Shown: piece after piece, positions 8,618-17,339 of the stretch
How positions within the stretch are numbered: the stretch's first letter is position 1
Layout of the letters: every line of letters begins with the position of its first letter
From: Alphaproteobacteria bacterium
GTDB taxonomy: Bacteria; Pseudomonadota; Alphaproteobacteria; Rhizobiales; JAJFHR01
Direction of reading: 5' to 3'
Assembly: GCA_024278055.1 (NCBI GenBank)
Contig: JAJRTY010000023.1
Location: 1-44,702 of the forward strand
DNA: 44,702 nucleotides
The notes under the pieces: model-generated
What the model was told of the DNA's origin: nothing
Database searches by the model: none
What the model saw: the letters and a program-made list of their open reading frames with translations, nothing else
Position numbers and translations under genes: made by a program

Positions 8618-9325
8618 CTATCGCCGCAACCGGTTTGAACTGATCGGGAAAACCTGATTTTCCCCTATCGCCCAGGCATGGAACGGGCGATTTTTCAACA
8701 GGGTCGAAAAGGCCTCACTACGCACATTGAGGCCGCCGGTATAGGCACCAAAGGCCGGCATGATTAATCGCTGGTGGTTGGCAACAAACGCCCGGCGGCG
8801 CAGCTTGCGCGCCTTGGTTGCTATCGTGGCGACGGGATGGAGGTGACCCGCAATCTCTGCGCCGGTCAGATATTCCAACGGTTCATGTCTTAGTGCTATG
8901 CCATTTATTATCAGTTCCTGCGTGGCTTCACCCCCCAGACCGGGCGCAGGTTCGGGGTCGTGATTTCCGGCAATCCATATCCAATTACTCGTGCGTGTCA
9001 GTGCTGTAATTCTATCGCGATCTTCAAGGCTCAAACGCTGCGCACCATTGATGTCATGAAAACTGTCACCCAGGGCGATGATCTGTCCGGGCCGGTATCT
9101 GGCAATTGTGCGCTCAAGCACACTCAAGGTCTGGCCGGTATCATAGGGTGGTAAAGGCTGATTGCGGACAGCGAAATATGACCCCTTTTCAAAATGCAAA
9201 TCCGAAACAATGAGGGTGTCTTGCCCGGGCCAGTACAAGGCACCGGAAACATCGGGCTGGAAGGTATCGCCGTTCAATATCAGGTCAGGTGAGCCTGACG
9301 GTTTCAAATCCAGCGCCCTAGACAA
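8618..9325 (-). CDS. pdeM: Ligase-associated DNA damage response endonuclease PdeM
   Basis: A 235-residue calcineurin-like metallophosphoesterase. All metal-binding blocks are present: SDLHFEKG (about residues 41-48), GDSFHD (86-91), GNHD (120-123) and GHLHP (160-164). This matches the PdeM family found in a DNA-repair cluster with a Lhr-like helicase, an exonuclease and an ATP-dependent ligase. Here the helicase lies directly upstream with an 8-base overlap, and neither ligase nor exonuclease is in the window. The start is a TTG at 9325 inside the end of the helicase gene, with only a weak AGGT upstream, so translation is probably coupled. It converges on the TIGR02186 gene with seven bases between stops. 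Confidence 0.88.
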   Translation of the reverse strand: MSRALDLKPSGSPDLILNGDTFQPDVSGALYWPGQDTLIVSDLHFEKGSYFAVRNQPLPPYDTGQTLSVLERTIARYRPGQIIALGDSFHDINGAQRLSLEDRDRITALTRTSNWIWIAGNHDPEPAPGLGGEATQELIINGIALRHEPLEYLTGAEIAGHLHPVATIATKARKLRRRAFVANHQRLIMPAFGAYTGGLNVRSEAFSTLLKNRPFHAWAIGENQVFPISSNRLRR

Positions 9326-11840
9326 ACCTGCCTGCTTCCGCGATTAAGGTGTCTGCCGCCTCAGCCAGCAAAGCTTCGCTGGCCTGGCCGTAGACCGGCT
9401 CGCGACCGATTTCGAGCATAATCGGAACAGCCAGTGGCGAAATAGTGTCGAGCTGTTTTAGCACAATCTGTCCTTTGATGCGTGACAATAACTGCCCCAG
9501 CCGGGCAATATCGAGCAGACCTGAAGCTGCATCGGCCCAGGTTGCCCGCAACAGAATATGATCGGGTTCATGTTGACGCAAGACATCATAAATCAGGTCG
9601 GTTGAAAAGGTAATCTGACGGCCTGATTTTTCACGACCGGGAGAACGCCGCTCAATCAGCCCGGAAATAATGGCGCAGTTTTTAAACGTGCGCTTGAGCA
9701 GGGATGAATTGGCCAGCCAGGCATCAAGATCATCGCCCAGCATGTCTTCGGCAAACAAATCGCTCAAAGACAATGAGCCGCTGGCACACATCGCCCCCAT
9801 ATCGCGCAAACCCCAGATTGTCAGAGCATATTCATTAGCAACAAAGCCTAATGGTTGCGCGCCCATCCGGTCGAGCCGCCGGGTCAGAAGCATGCCAAGG
9901 GTCTGGTGCGCCAGGCGTCCTTCAAACGGATAAGCCACCAGATAAAATTTGTCAGCGCGCGGGAATGTTTCAATCAGCAAATTGGTTGGTGATGGCAACA
10001 CCGAGTTTCGTTTTTGCAGCTTTAACCAGTCGCAGACTTGCGTGGGCAAAAGCTGCCATTGATCTTCATGGGCGAGAATGTGGCGCACTTTTTTGGCGAG
10101 GTATGTGGAAAGCGGAAATTTTCCACCGTAATATGACGGCACTTTAGGCTCTGTTGCCGATGATCTTGATACATAGGCCTGCGCCTCGTCGAGACCCTCA
10201 AAACGCAAGACCTGGCCTGAAAACAAAAAAGTATCGCCAACACTCAATTGATCAATGAAACTTTCCTCCACCTCGCCCAGCACCCTGCCGCCGCGAAAGG
10301 CTGTTCCAGCCCTGCGGCGGCGTTTTACCAGACGCACCTTGAGCATGCTATCGGCCACTATAGTACCGATATTAAGCCGGTATTGCTGCGCCATTCTAGG
10401 ATGAGACAGCCGGTATTTGCCTTCCTCGTTAAGTTTGATGCGGGCATATCTGTCATAGGATTTAAGTGCATAACCACCGGTGGCAACAAACTCGACGGTC
10501 TGGTCAAATTCATCGCGGGCAAGGTCACAGTAAGGAGCAGCCGTGCAGATTTCAGCATACAACTCATCGGCTGCAAACGGTCTTGCGCAGGCCATGCCGA
10601 GAATATGCTGGGCGAGCACGTCCAGCTGGCCTTTCAAAGGTCGCGCACTGTCCTGTTCGCCCTTGCGCGCGGCTTCCTGGGCAGCCACACATTCAAGCAC
10701 TTCAAAGCGGTTTGAGGGTACAAGCAACGCCCGGCTGGGCTCATTGAGCCGGTGATTTGCACGACCGATACGCTGTAAGATGCGGCTGGCCCCTTTGGGG
10801 GCACCAACATTGATAATCAGATCCACATCGCTCCAGTCAATGCCAAGATCAAGGGTTGAGGTGCAGGCAACGGCGCGCAGTTTCCCCGCCACCATGGCCG
10901 CTTCAACCTTGCGGCGCTGGCTCACATCGAGCGATCCATGATGCAGGGCTATGGCAATGGTGTCTTCATTAATGTGCCACAGGGCCTGAAACATCCGCTC
11001 TGCCTGTGAGCGCGTATTGACAAAAATCAACACCAGCCGATTGGTCCTGATTGCCTGATAGATTTCATCAACAGCATAAAGCGTGGAATGGCCCGCCCAC
11101 GGGATGTGCTCGGCGGTTTTGAGAATACGCACGTCGGGTACGGCCCCGGATTGACCATAAACCACTTCAGACAGGTCACGGGTTTTTCCACCGGTCTTTT
11201 GCGCCACAAGATAAGCCCGCAGGTCATCAGGTTGAAAAACCGTTGCTGACAATCCGGTTAAAATCATGTTGGGGGCAAGCTTTCGCAATCGCGACAACGC
11301 CAGGGCCAGCAGGGAGCCGCGCTTGGACGTTATCAGAGCGTGCAGTTCATCAAGGATGACGCGATTTAAATCAGCGAAAAAATTGTCTGCCTCAGGTGTG
11401 GCCAGCAGCAGCGAGAGCTGCTCGGGCGTCGTCATTAACATATCGGGAGGATTTATGGTCTGGCGACGTCTTCGAGAATGCGGCGTATCGCCAGTGCGGG
11501 TTTCCACCCGAATTGGCAATCCCATATCATCAATCGGTGCCTGAAGGTTGCGTGCCACGTCAACGGCCAGGGCTTTCAAAGGTGAAATGTACAGTGTGTG
11601 GGGACCGCTTTTTTTCGTGTTCTGAAGATTTCCCGTGTCGGTAAGGTCAATCAGAGAAGGCAGAAATCCGGCCAGGGTTTTACCCGCACCAGTGGGAGCT
11701 ATGAGCAGGGCTGACTTTCTCGAACGGGATAATCGACACAGGTCCAGCTGATGGTCCCTCAGGTGCCAGTTGCGGGCTGAAAACCACTGCAAGAATTGCT
11801 CGGGCAGCAGGGCATCGTCTTTTTTAATCGATCTGGACAT
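9318..11840 (-). CDS. Ligase-associated DEXH-box DNA helicase (Lhr family)
   Basis: An 840-residue superfamily 2 helicase. Walker A is APTGAGKT (residues 48-55), Walker B is DELH (164-167), motif III is SAT (198-200), and motif VI is QRIGRANHRL in the second RecA domain. The C-terminal half carries the winged-helix and Lhr-core domains typical of Lhr proteins. Length and the directly following pdeM gene identify the ligase-associated subgroup (TIGR04121), which is thought to unwind DNA during break repair. The ATG at 11840 lies divergent to the DUF6460 gene with only 57 bases between them, so both promoters must be there. No frameshift or motif loss is seen. Confidence 0.92.
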   Translation of the reverse strand: MSRSIKKDDALLPEQFLQWFSARNWHLRDHQLDLCRLSRSRKSALLIAPTGAGKTLAGFLPSLIDLTDTGNLQNTKKSGPHTLYISPLKALAVDVARNLQAPIDDMGLPIRVETRTGDTPHSRRRRQTINPPDMLMTTPEQLSLLLATPEADNFFADLNRVILDELHALITSKRGSLLALALSRLRKLAPNMILTGLSATVFQPDDLRAYLVAQKTGGKTRDLSEVVYGQSGAVPDVRILKTAEHIPWAGHSTLYAVDEIYQAIRTNRLVLIFVNTRSQAERMFQALWHINEDTIAIALHHGSLDVSQRRKVEAAMVAGKLRAVACTSTLDLGIDWSDVDLIINVGAPKGASRILQRIGRANHRLNEPSRALLVPSNRFEVLECVAAQEAARKGEQDSARPLKGQLDVLAQHILGMACARPFAADELYAEICTAAPYCDLARDEFDQTVEFVATGGYALKSYDRYARIKLNEEGKYRLSHPRMAQQYRLNIGTIVADSMLKVRLVKRRRRAGTAFRGGRVLGEVEESFIDQLSVGDTFLFSGQVLRFEGLDEAQAYVSRSSATEPKVPSYYGGKFPLSTYLAKKVRHILAHEDQWQLLPTQVCDWLKLQKRNSVLPSPTNLLIETFPRADKFYLVAYPFEGRLAHQTLGMLLTRRLDRMGAQPLGFVANEYALTIWGLRDMGAMCASGSLSLSDLFAEDMLGDDLDAWLANSSLLKRTFKNCAIISGLIERRSPGREKSGRQITFSTDLIYDVLRQHEPDHILLRATWADAASGLLDIARLGQLLSRIKGQIVLKQLDTISPLAVPIMLEIGREPVYGQASEALLAEAADTLIAEAGRFV

Positions 11841-11897
11841 ATGACATGCTAGAACCCATATTGATTACAGTCCAACGGCAAAATGGAATAGGCGTTC

Positions 11898-12167
11898 ATG
11901 TTCAATCAATTTATCGGCGGGCGGCCAGGTGCTGTCATTATCAGGCTGGTGGTTCTTTCCATTCTTCTGGGTATCATGCTGTCGTTCTTTGACCTTGATC
12001 CGTTTAATTTCTGGTACAGCCTCAAAAACCTGTTTTTGCGAATCTACGATATGGGTTTTGGTGCGGTTGAATGGATGGTGAGATACCTTGCTTTAGGCGC
12101 TGTAATCGTTGTTCCTCTCTGGGTTATTGGGCGTTTGTGGAAACTCTACGCCAACAAATCCCCCTAA
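11898..12167 (+). CDS. DUF6460-family small inner-membrane protein
   Basis: An 89-residue protein beginning FNQFIGGRPGAVIIRLVVLSI, with two hydrophobic segments (about residues 14-34 and 62-82) flanking a loop of aromatic residues (FDLDPFNFWYSL). This is the pattern of the DUF6460 family of alphaproteobacteria, whose function is unknown. It lies divergent to the helicase and 19 bases upstream of the MATE transporter start chosen here, so the two may share a transcript. The start ATG was taken as the only one giving the conserved N-terminus. Confidence 0.75.
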   Translation: MFNQFIGGRPGAVIIRLVVLSILLGIMLSFFDLDPFNFWYSLKNLFLRIYDMGFGAVEWMVRYLALGAVIVVPLWVIGRLWKLYANKSP

Positions 12168-12186
12168 AACCGACTGTCATTTACCC

Positions 12187-13491
12187 ATGATCAGCCACCG
12201 CCAAATACTGGCAATCGCTGTGCCGATTGTTATTTCCAACGTCTCGACCCCGCTTATCGGTCTGGTTGATACAGCTGTTATGGGACGTCTGGACGATGCG
12301 GCATATATCGGGGCAATAGCGCTGGGGTCGATGATCCTGACATTCCTGTTCTGGGGTTTGGGCTTTTTGCGCATGAGCACCACAGCCTTGACAGCGCAGG
12401 CGCACGGAGCCGGCAACAACGACGAGATAAGAGCCAGTCTGGGCCGCGCCATGGCTGTTGGCTTAGCTGCCGGCGCGGTGTTGATCGTGCTGCAATCACC
12501 GCTAAATTCAATTGCCTTTGGGCTGGTTGAAGCAACCGACAAGGTTGAAAGCCTGTCATCTGAATACTTTAATATCAGAATCTGGAGCGCACCGGCGGTC
12601 TTGTCCAACTATGTTTTACTGGGCTGGTTTATCGGCCTGGGCCAAAGTGGCAAGGCGCTGATGATCCAGCTGTTCCTGAATGGCGTTAATCTCATTTTGG
12701 ACATCTATTTCGTTCTTGGTCTGGGCTATGATGTGGCTGGCGTGGGAGCCGCCTCGGTTATCGCTGAATATTCAGCTTTTGCGCTTGGCGGATGGTTGAT
12801 GATGCGCGAGCTGCGTCAGCGTCCCGGTGTCTTTGATCTTACGAAAATACTGGCACCGGAGAAACTTCGGCGCACCATGATCATCAATCGCGACATCATG
12901 ATCCGTACACTGTGCCTTATTTTTGCTTTTTCATGGTTCACAGCCCAGGCGGCAAAAAGCGGCGATATCATTCTGGCTGCCAATGCCATCTTGTTGAACT
13001 TCATCACCCTGGCGGCTTTTTTCCTCGACGGCTTTGCCGTTGCCGCTGAAACGCTTGTCGGCCAGGCGATGGGGGCAAAAAACCGGACAGCTTTCAGCCG
13101 GGTGGTAAAGCTTTCAACCCTTTGGGCATTTGCCATCAGTGTCTTTGTCAGTCTGGTTTTCTGGTTTGCCGGTGATTTTGTCATTGCCTTTTTGACGGTG
13201 AATACCGAGGTTAGAAATTCAGCTTCAATTTATCTGCCGTGGGCAGCGGCTGCCCCGGTTGTTGCCATCCTCGCCTATCAGCTCGACGGTATTTACAATG
13301 GTGTCACCCGCACAGTCGAGATGCGCAACCTGATGATTTTGAGTGTGGCCTTCTATCTTGCCGCCTGGTGGATGCTGGTGCCAGCTTATGGCAATCACGG
13401 TCTGTGGGCGGCGCTGATGTTGTTTTTCATCGTCCGCGGATTAACGTTAGCTGTGCGATACCCGGCTCTGGTGCGTGCGACTTTTATTTGA
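12187..13491 (+). CDS. MATE-family efflux transporter (DinF type)
   Basis: A 434-residue transporter with about twelve membrane helices and the opening ILAIAVPIVISNVSTPLIG-LVDTAVMGRL, characteristic of the DinF branch of the MATE family. These proteins expel cationic drugs or metabolites in exchange for protons or sodium at the inner membrane. The reading frame extends upstream to 12109, but that part is hydrophilic and overlaps the DUF6460 gene. The ATG at 12187, just before the first helix, fits homologues better, although no clear ribosome site precedes it. It may be translated in coupling with the preceding gene. The substrate is unknown. The gene ends five bases before the large hairpin at 13496. 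Confidence 0.88.
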   Translation: MISHRQILAIAVPIVISNVSTPLIGLVDTAVMGRLDDAAYIGAIALGSMILTFLFWGLGFLRMSTTALTAQAHGAGNNDEIRASLGRAMAVGLAAGAVLIVLQSPLNSIAFGLVEATDKVESLSSEYFNIRIWSAPAVLSNYVLLGWFIGLGQSGKALMIQLFLNGVNLILDIYFVLGLGYDVAGVGAASVIAEYSAFALGGWLMMRELRQRPGVFDLTKILAPEKLRRTMIINRDIMIRTLCLIFAFSWFTAQAAKSGDIILAANAILLNFITLAAFFLDGFAVAAETLVGQAMGAKNRTAFSRVVKLSTLWAFAISVFVSLVFWFAGDFVIAFLTVNTEVRNSASIYLPWAAAAPVVAILAYQLDGIYNGVTRTVEMRNLMILSVAFYLAAWWMLVPAYGNHGLWAALMLFFIVRGLTLAVRYPALVRATFI

Positions 13492-13495
13492 GGCT

Positions 13496-13595
13496 GAAAA
13501 GCTTCCAGGCCAGCCCGCTCCCCCGGCCCAACCACCCGACAAGGTACCCTGAGGGGTGGTTGGGCCAGGGAAGTGGGCTGGCCTGGAAGCTTTTC
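13496..13595. repeat. 100-nt near-perfect hairpin between convergent genes (possible bidirectional terminator)
   Basis: The outer arms, GAAAAGCTTCCAGGCCAGCCC (13496-13516) and its exact complement (13575-13595), pair over 21 bases. The inner arms GGCCCAACCACCC (13525-13537) and GGGTGGTTGGGCC (13554-13566) pair over 13 more. The 8-base joints between them pair with two mismatches and one G-U. The loop is 16 bases. The element fills most of the gap between the convergent MATE and GlxA-type regulator genes, and its AAAA/TTTT ends give a short U-tract in each direction, so it could stop transcription both ways. Its length is well beyond a usual terminator. No second copy is seen in this window. 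Confidence 0.8.
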
Positions 13596-13616
13596 GTATA
13601 GAACCCATGCAGAAAA

Positions 13617-14585
13617 TCAGGATGGATTTCGCCTAAAACCCCCAAAGCGATTGCGATATTCACCGGCAGTCAAACCGGTGGTTGTGCGAAACAGCCGGCT
13701 GAAGGCGGATGGGTCCTGATAACCGACACTCCAGCTGATTTCGCTCACCGGTAACTGCGTGCGCTCGAGCAGGCCACGGGCCTTTTCGATACGCAGGTTT
13801 TGCAGGTAGGCATTCGGCGTAAAGCCTGTGGCAGCTTTAAAACGCCTGAGAAATGTCCGGCGGGAAAGATGGGTTCTCGCAGCCATTGTCTCCACAGTGA
13901 TGTCATTGTCCACATGGGCTTCGAGCCAATGCTGGAGTGCGAGGATTACCGGTTCGCCATGGGTTAAAGGCGGGGTGAAACTGCGATAATTGCGCTGTTC
14001 GCGCCCGCCGGGATCGACCAGCAGATGGCGGGCGGTTTGCGATACCACGCGCGGACCAAGCCAGCGATTGACAATGAAAAATCCCAGATCAACCCACGCC
14101 ATCAACCCGCCTGCGGTGACAATATCATTGTCATCAATCAGCAAATGTTCAGCATTTACCTGAATTGCCGGAAACGCTGTGCAGAATTCTTCTTCAAGGT
14201 CCCAGTGAGTGGTGATGGCGCGGCCCTGCAACAGCCCGGCGTGACCAAGCCAGAAGGCTCCGGCACAGACCGAACACATCAGGGCCCCCGCACCATGTTG
14301 CGCCCGCAACCAGGCATGGATGGATGGGTGATTTTTGCCGCGCGAGTTTTCCAGACTTGGTGGCAGGATCACCGCATCAAACGTTGCCAAAACCGGTTGG
14401 GACATCGCTTGTTTGGAAAGCTGCTGCACAACCAGTTGGCGACCACCGTGTTGGCGGACATTGCGATTGGCAATCATGAACAGATCTTCAAGCCCGAGAA
14501 CGGCAGACATCTGCACGCCGGGATAGGCGACAATTGCGATTGTGAAAACTCGTTCCGATTGTGTAATTTGGCAGATATAGCACAT
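13617..14585 (-). CDS. GlxA-family transcriptional regulator (DJ-1/PfpI plus AraC domains)
   Basis: A 322-residue regulator. The N-terminal DJ-1/PfpI-like domain (about residues 14-190) includes the nucleophile-elbow region ALMCSVCAGAFWLGHAGLL. The C-terminal AraC domain (about 215-315) has two helix-turn-helix units, ETMAARTHLSRRTFLRRF and ISWSVGYQDPSAFSRLFR. Such proteins sense a small metabolite and activate nearby genes. It is divergent from the isochorismatase-like hydrolase, with 79 bases between starts and a dyad in that gap, so the hydrolase is the likely target (inference). No ribosome site is evident before the ATG at 14585, so the start is less sure than the family. Confidence 0.88.
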   Translation of the reverse strand: MCYICQITQSERVFTIAIVAYPGVQMSAVLGLEDLFMIANRNVRQHGGRQLVVQQLSKQAMSQPVLATFDAVILPPSLENSRGKNHPSIHAWLRAQHGAGALMCSVCAGAFWLGHAGLLQGRAITTHWDLEEEFCTAFPAIQVNAEHLLIDDNDIVTAGGLMAWVDLGFFIVNRWLGPRVVSQTARHLLVDPGGREQRNYRSFTPPLTHGEPVILALQHWLEAHVDNDITVETMAARTHLSRRTFLRRFKAATGFTPNAYLQNLRIEKARGLLERTQLPVSEISWSVGYQDPSAFSRLFRTTTGLTAGEYRNRFGGFRRNPS

Positions 14586-14629
14586 TAAATGTCATTTACG
14601 CCAATTTCAATTTTCAACGCGGGCATCTA

Positions 14630-14651
14630 GGTTTCAGGTCAATGTGAAACC
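14630..14651. promoter_or_regulatory. Dyad symmetry just upstream of the hydrolase ribosome site
   Basis: GGTTTCA at 14630-14636 and TGAAACC at 14645-14651 form a perfect 7-base inverted repeat with an 8-base spacer. It ends immediately before the AAAGGAG of the hydrolase. It could be an operator for the divergent regulator, although AraC-type proteins more often use direct repeats, or a hairpin in the hydrolase leader. Function is inferred only from position. Confidence 0.4.
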
Positions 14652-14664
14652 AAAGGAGCCTGAA

Positions 14665-15219
14665 ATGTCCAACACAGCACTTGTTCTTGTCGATATACAA
14701 AACGATTATTTTGAAGGCGGCATGTGGCCGGTCGATAAAATGCTTGAAGTGTCGTCAAATGCGGCGCGCCTGCTTGAAAATGCCCGCAACAAGGGGCAAA
14801 CGATTGTCCATGTTCGCCACGAAATCCCTTCTGATGAAGCTCCGTTTTTCCGGCCGGGATCGCCGGGAGCTGAAATTCATTCTTCGGTTGCGCCCAAGGG
14901 TGATGAACCGACAATCCTCAAACACCGGCCCAACAGTTTCCAGGACACATCCTTGCGTGAGGACCTTGATGCGAAGGGTATCACCGAAGTTATTATCTGC
15001 GGTGCCATGAGCCAGATGTGTATTGATGCCACAGCGCGGGCCGCGGTTGATTTTGGCTATGAGGTTACCGTGGTTGAGGATGCCTGTGGTGCCAAGGAGC
15101 AGGAATTCAATGGACAAGATGTGCCTGCACCGGTTGTGCAAGCAGCCTTCATGGCACCGCTGGCAATGCTTTATGCCCGGGTCATCGACACAGATGCCTA
15201 TCTTGCGCAGGACGGGTAA
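14665..15219 (+). CDS. Isochorismatase-family cysteine hydrolase
   Basis: A 184-residue cysteine hydrolase of the isochorismatase/nicotinamidase fold. The triad is visible as Asp10 (ALVLVDIQNDYF), Lys86 (ILKHRPNSF) and Cys119 (VIICGAMSQMCIDATARAA), with the cis-peptide GAM before it. The start ATG at 14665 has AAAGGAG at 14652-14658; an in-frame GTG at 14644 lies upstream of that site and is rejected. Substrates in this family include isochorismate, nicotinamide, ureidoacrylate and N-carbamoyl compounds, and the sequence alone does not separate them. It is divergent from a GlxA-type regulator and converges on arsC with a three-base gap. Confidence 0.88.
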   Translation: MSNTALVLVDIQNDYFEGGMWPVDKMLEVSSNAARLLENARNKGQTIVHVRHEIPSDEAPFFRPGSPGAEIHSSVAPKGDEPTILKHRPNSFQDTSLREDLDAKGITEVIICGAMSQMCIDATARAAVDFGYEVTVVEDACGAKEQEFNGQDVPAPVVQAAFMAPLAMLYARVIDTDAYLAQDG

Positions 15220-15222
15220 GGT

Positions 15223-15570
15223 TCACAGGATATCGAGAACGCTTTGCGGCGGGCGGCCGATTGCGGCCTTTTCACCGGCGACAACAATCGGACGCTCTAT
15301 CAGTTTTGGCGAAGTTACCATGGCGGCGATGATGTCATCGTCGCTTTTGGATTTATCTCCGAGGTTGTTGTCCCTGTAGGCCTCTTCATTCTTGCGGGTG
15401 ATATCGCGGGCGCTCACTCCCAGCTTTTTGACGATTGATTTCAATTCATCGGCAGAGGGCGGGGTTTTCAGGTAGTCGATGATTTCCAGATCGACGCCGC
15501 GCTCCTCAAGCAGGGCCAGGGTCTGGCGGGATTTACTGCAACGTGGATTGTGATAAATTTTTACGTTCAT
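15223..15570 (-). CDS. arsC: Arsenate reductase (glutaredoxin type)
   Basis: A 115-residue ArsC that reduces arsenate to arsenite using glutathione and glutaredoxin. The catalytic Cys11 is in IYHNPRCSKSRQTL. The three arginines known from the R773/E. coli enzyme are present as Arg59 (TRKN), Arg93 (IERPIVV) and Arg106 (GRPPQSVLDIL), which separates it from Spx/YffB relatives. The frame extends to 15597, but that would overlap the aquaporin gene by 23 bases and lacks a ribosome site, so the ATG at 15570 is preferred. It is the last gene of a tightly packed minus-strand run behind the aquaporin. No arsR or arsenite pump is in the window. Confidence 0.9.
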   Translation of the reverse strand: MNVKIYHNPRCSKSRQTLALLEERGVDLEIIDYLKTPPSADELKSIVKKLGVSARDITRKNEEAYRDNNLGDKSKSDDDIIAAMVTSPKLIERPIVVAGEKAAIGRPPQSVLDIL

Positions 15571-15574
15571 ATTT

Positions 15575-16237
15575 TTAGACTTTCTCAGATTTTTCATTCA
15601 GCAGCCAATGGAAAACAAGTGTGGCGCATATGGCCGCCAGCAGTTGCACAATAACGAATGCCGCAACATCGCCTGGATGAATTCCGGCAAACGTGTTGGA
15701 AAACCCTCGCGCAATGGTCACTGCCGGATTGGCAAAAGAAGTGGACGAGGTAAACCAGTAGGCAGCGGTAATATAAAGCCCCACCGCATAGGGAACGGCT
15801 TCGGGCCGGGCTTTCAGACAGCCAAGGATAATGCCTACAAGCCCGAAGGTTGCAACAAACTCCCCCACCCATTGCCCCGGACCTGTTCGGATGGTGGTCG
15901 AGGGGTCAAACAATGGATTGTCAAACATCACATGGGCAATCAAAACGCCTGAAATACCACCAAAAACCTGCACCAGAACATAAAGCATGGATTGGCCGGC
16001 AGTGATTTCCCTGCGAAGGGCAAAAGCGAGAGTAACGGCGGGATTGAAATGTGCGCCCGATATGGGGCCAAATACCAGGATCAGCACTACCAGAATAGCC
16101 CCGGTGGGGATGGTGTTGCCAAGCAGGGCAATGGCAACATTTCCGCCCGCCAGCCGCTCGGCCATGATGCCGGAGCCTATAACAGTGGCCAGCAGAAAAA
16201 ACGTTCCCAGCCATTCGGCAAAAAGCCTGCGTTTCAT
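15575..16237 (-). CDS. Aquaporin / MIP-family channel, probably AqpS-like arsenite channel
   Basis: A 220-residue major intrinsic protein with six helices and both NPA motifs, NPA at residues 65-67 (SGAHFNPAVTLAFAL) and 170-172 (TSFANPAVTIARGFSNTFAGI), the latter followed by the selectivity-filter Arg177. It lies four bases upstream of arsC. In Sinorhizobium the aquaglyceroporin AqpS is encoded with arsC and lets arsenite formed by ArsC leave the cell. The same arrangement suggests that job here (inference). A plain water or glycerol channel is the alternative. It starts five bases after the pyrD stop, so it is almost certainly on the same transcript. Confidence 0.85.
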   Translation of the reverse strand: MKRRLFAEWLGTFFLLATVIGSGIMAERLAGGNVAIALLGNTIPTGAILVVLILVFGPISGAHFNPAVTLAFALRREITAGQSMLYVLVQVFGGISGVLIAHVMFDNPLFDPSTTIRTGPGQWVGEFVATFGLVGIILGCLKARPEAVPYAVGLYITAAYWFTSSTSFANPAVTIARGFSNTFAGIHPGDVAAFVIVQLLAAICATLVFHWLLNEKSEKV

Positions 16238-16241
16238 AAGC

Positions 16242-17336
16242 CTAGCTTTCCTGATTGAATTTCGTTAACCATTCTTCTGCTTTTGTACCGACAGCATCGG
16301 TAATGTTTTCGTAGCCATCGCGGGCCAGAAGGTCACTTAACCCCGATATGATGGAGCCGACCAGCCCGACGCCTTCGTATATCAGTCCGGTATAGAGTTG
16401 AACCAGCGTTGCCCCGGCGGTGATTTTTGCGTATGCGGTTTGGGCCGAATCAATGCCGCCAACACCAATGAGAGGTATTTTACCGGCGCTGAGTACATGA
16501 AACCTGGCCAGCACAGCGGTTGATTTTTCAAACAATGGCGCACCGGAAAGACCACCGGATTCATCTGCATTTTCAACTCCCTGCACACTGCCCCGGGCGA
16601 TGGTGGTGTTTGATATAATCGCACCGTCAATTTCTCGTTGCAGGCAGATTTCGACAATGTCATTGAGTTCAGCTTCGGTGAGGTCGGGCGCGATTTTTAC
16701 CAACACCGGCACACGGGCGTGTTTTTTGGCGCAGGCATCCCGCTGACTTAAAACCGCCGCAAGCAGGTGATCGAGTTCATCACGTTGCTGCAGGCCTCTT
16801 AATCCCGGCGTATTGGGAGATGAAATATTGACGGTGAAGTAAGAGGCTACTTGTGCAAAGGTTTTGATACCGGCGACATAATCCAGTGTTTTGTCAACCG
16901 TATCCTTGTTGGCTCCTATATTGACCCCGACAATGCCGTTTTGTCCTCGCTGCTGCAAACGTTGAAAAGCCGGCCCGTGGCCGTCATTGTTAAATCCGAG
17001 GCGATTGATAACGCCGCGCTTGGATTTGAGCCTGAAAACACGCGGGCGCGGATTGCCCGGCTGCGCTGCAGGTGTCAGTGTGCCGACTTCGGCAAATCCC
17101 ATGCCCAACCTCAAAATGGCATCGGGCACTTCGGCGTTTTTATCAAAGCCTGCGGCAATACCAACAGGGTTCGCAAATTTCAGGCCAAACACGGTTTGGG
17201 CGAGATTATCGGGCGATGCAGCATCAGGACGGGGGTAAATCCCAGCTTTCAGTGCCTGAATGGCCAGCCTATGGGCTGTTTCGGGGTCCAGTGCGGTCAA
17301 AAACGGCTGGGCCAGAGAAAACAGCGAACTGGTCAT
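16242..17336 (-). CDS. pyrD: Dihydroorotate dehydrogenase (quinone), class 2
   Basis: A 364-residue FMN enzyme that oxidises dihydroorotate to orotate in pyrimidine synthesis and passes electrons to quinone at the inner membrane. The N-terminal helices for membrane contact (SLAQPFLTALDPETAHRLAI) mark class 2. The FMN and active-site blocks are VGIAAGFDKNAEVP, GFAEVGTLTPAAQPGNPRPR, NISSPNTPGLRGLQ with the catalytic serine, and LIGVGGIDSAQTAYAKITAGA. DUF952 precedes it by three bases, a pairing frequent in alphaproteobacteria, and the aquaporin follows after four bases. No regulatory element is seen inside the run. Confidence 0.95.
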   Translation of the reverse strand: MTSSLFSLAQPFLTALDPETAHRLAIQALKAGIYPRPDAASPDNLAQTVFGLKFANPVGIAAGFDKNAEVPDAILRLGMGFAEVGTLTPAAQPGNPRPRVFRLKSKRGVINRLGFNNDGHGPAFQRLQQRGQNGIVGVNIGANKDTVDKTLDYVAGIKTFAQVASYFTVNISSPNTPGLRGLQQRDELDHLLAAVLSQRDACAKKHARVPVLVKIAPDLTEAELNDIVEICLQREIDGAIISNTTIARGSVQGVENADESGGLSGAPLFEKSTAVLARFHVLSAGKIPLIGVGGIDSAQTAYAKITAGATLVQLYTGLIYEGVGLVGSIISGLSDLLARDGYENITDAVGTKAEEWLTKFNQES

Positions 17337-17339
17337 GGT

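Noticed and set aside
10248-10715. 155-residue plus-strand frame inside the helicase gene
   Set aside because: Antisense shadow of a well-conserved helicase region; no start signal or family match.
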